In this document: positions 63,301 to 64,000 of the stretch, in pieces
Layout: each line of letters begins with the position of its first letter
How positions within the stretch are numbered: position 1 is the stretch's first letter
NCBI RefSeq assembly: GCF_027213965.1
Contig: NZ_JAPWGX010000006.1
Span: 1 to 64,000 of the forward strand
DNA: 64,000 bases
Direction: 5' to 3'
Origin: Maritalea porphyrae
GTDB lineage: Bacteria > Pseudomonadota > Alphaproteobacteria > Rhizobiales > Devosiaceae
Notes under the pieces: model-generated
What the model was told of the DNA's origin: nothing
The model's database searches: none
The model's input: only the letters and a program-made list of their open reading frames with translations
Made by a program: the position numbers and the translations under genes

Positions 63301-64000
63301 ATGACCAAAAACGCACAGTCACCTCCCCCCAAACAGGTGGTTATCCTTGCCTATGATCAGCTCTGCACATTTGAATTTGGACTAAGTGTTGAAATTTTTG
63401 CCACCCCGCGACCTGAAATAGAGAACTGGTACACCTGCAAAACCATCGCAGTGGAGGAAGGCCCTTTGCAGGCCGCCGGCGGATTGGTGGTGCAATGCGA
63501 TTCTCACATTAAAGATATTGGCACAGCCGACCTGATCATTATCCCCGGCTGGCCAACAAACAAGAAACCAAGCGATGAACTGCTGGTGCAAATGCTGACC
63601 GCCCACCATAGGGGCGCAACCTTTATGGCCATTTGTTCGGGCGCGTTTTTGCTGGCCGAACTGGGGTTAACACAAGATAAAACCATAACCACCCACTGGC
63701 GATATATCGAGGCGCTCAAGGCGCGAGCGCCAACTGCTCTGGTGGAAGAGAACGTGCTCTATTGCACGGACAATAAGATCCTAAGCTCTGCAGGGTCTGC
63801 TGCGGGCATCGATTTGGCCCTGCATGTCATCCGGCAAGATTTTGGAACGAATGTTGCGAACATTATCGCCCAACGTTTAGTTTTGCCCGCCCATCGTGAG
63901 GGGGGCCAAAGGCAATTTGTGCCACGCCCGGTGGCTCAACCTTCCAAAGGGCCATTGGCACAATTGCTCGACCATGTACGCACAACCCTTGATCTCAATT
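63301..64000 (+). CDS. ftrA: FtrA-like AraC/GlxA transcriptional regulator (3' end outside window)
   Basis: 233 codons present, open to the window end. The N-terminal DJ-1/PfpI-type domain (about 12-180) reads VVILAYDQLCTFEFGLSVEIFATPRPEIENWY and AICSGAFLLAELGL, with the Cys at the nucleophile-elbow position, as in FtrA. The following residues (LAQLLDHVRTTLDLN) start the AraC-type HTH, which is cut off. ATG at 63301 is used; there is no clear ribosome binding site. These regulators sense small molecules through the DJ-1 domain. Confidence 0.85.
   Translation, partial: MTKNAQSPPPKQVVILAYDQLCTFEFGLSVEIFATPRPEIENWYTCKTIAVEEGPLQAAGGLVVQCDSHIKDIGTADLIIIPGWPTNKKPSDELLVQMLTAHHRGATFMAICSGAFLLAELGLTQDKTITTHWRYIEALKARAPTALVEENVLYCTDNKILSSAGSAAGIDLALHVIRQDFGTNVANIIAQRLVLPAHREGGQRQFVPRPVAQPSKGPLAQLLDHVRTTLDLN

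Overview
The window looks like chromosome from an alphaproteobacterium, probably of the order Hyphomicrobiales (Rhizobiales). The grounds are the 16S-tRNA-Ile-tRNA-Ala-23S-5S operon order and alpha-type rRNA ends, a tripartite TRAP carboxylate transporter, a single-domain MarR-controlled homogentisate operon, many SDR/TetR pairs and an initiator tRNA with the A-U variant anticodon stem reported in rhizobia. I cannot name the genus from sequence alone. Gene density is high except around the rRNA operons and in a few spacers.

Layout. 1-480: intergenic hairpin repeats. 0.5-5.1 kb (minus): homogentisate operon hmgA-fah-maiA, then a secreted agmatine-deiminase-like protein and a small membrane protein; a divergent MarR gene at 5.2 kb probably controls it. 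5.8-7.2 kb: phosphomannomutase/phosphoglucomutase. 7.2-8.9 kb (minus): an SDR and a TetR gene, each preceded by a related palindromic operator. 9.0-12.8 kb: an NTF2-like protein, then a minus operon of an unusual metallo-beta-lactamase-fold protein, an FAD monooxygenase, DUF2783 and a GyrI-like protein. 13.1-14.3 kb: amino acid permease. 14.3-19.9 kb (minus): a sigma-54 activator, a consensus -24/-12 promoter, a complete TRAP transporter and a 3-hydroxybutyrate-dehydrogenase-like SDR. 20-26 kb: chemoreceptor, HrpB helicase, a DUF1311 protein, initiator tRNA. 26-38 kb: Tas-like aldo/keto reductase, a hydrolase with a TetR gene, a TetR-ABC exporter operon, a DUF599/DUF1311/AlkC-like operon, a nucleotidyltransferase, pirin and an MFS transporter.

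38.7-51.7 kb: two complete rRNA operons in direct tandem on the minus strand. Their 5,648-bp blocks appear identical (38685-44332 and 45665-51312, offset 6,980), but the leaders upstream have diverged and only a promoter core is shared again. The spacer holds one small gene (DUF1294). 51.7-64 kb: a transposase remnant, an M23 peptidase, a CBS protein, a DUF6157/VOC/cupin operon, an isolated OLD-like ATPase with a TOPRIM-like domain, small membrane proteins, an AlkD-like protein, ClpB, and a truncated FtrA-type regulator.

No CRISPR array, intact insertion sequence or prophage was seen. The most interesting points are the tandem rRNA duplication, the metallo-beta-lactamase-fold protein that has lost one metal site, the isolated OLD-like ATPase (a possible defence gene), and two hairpin repeat families, one of which sits inside the rRNA spacer.
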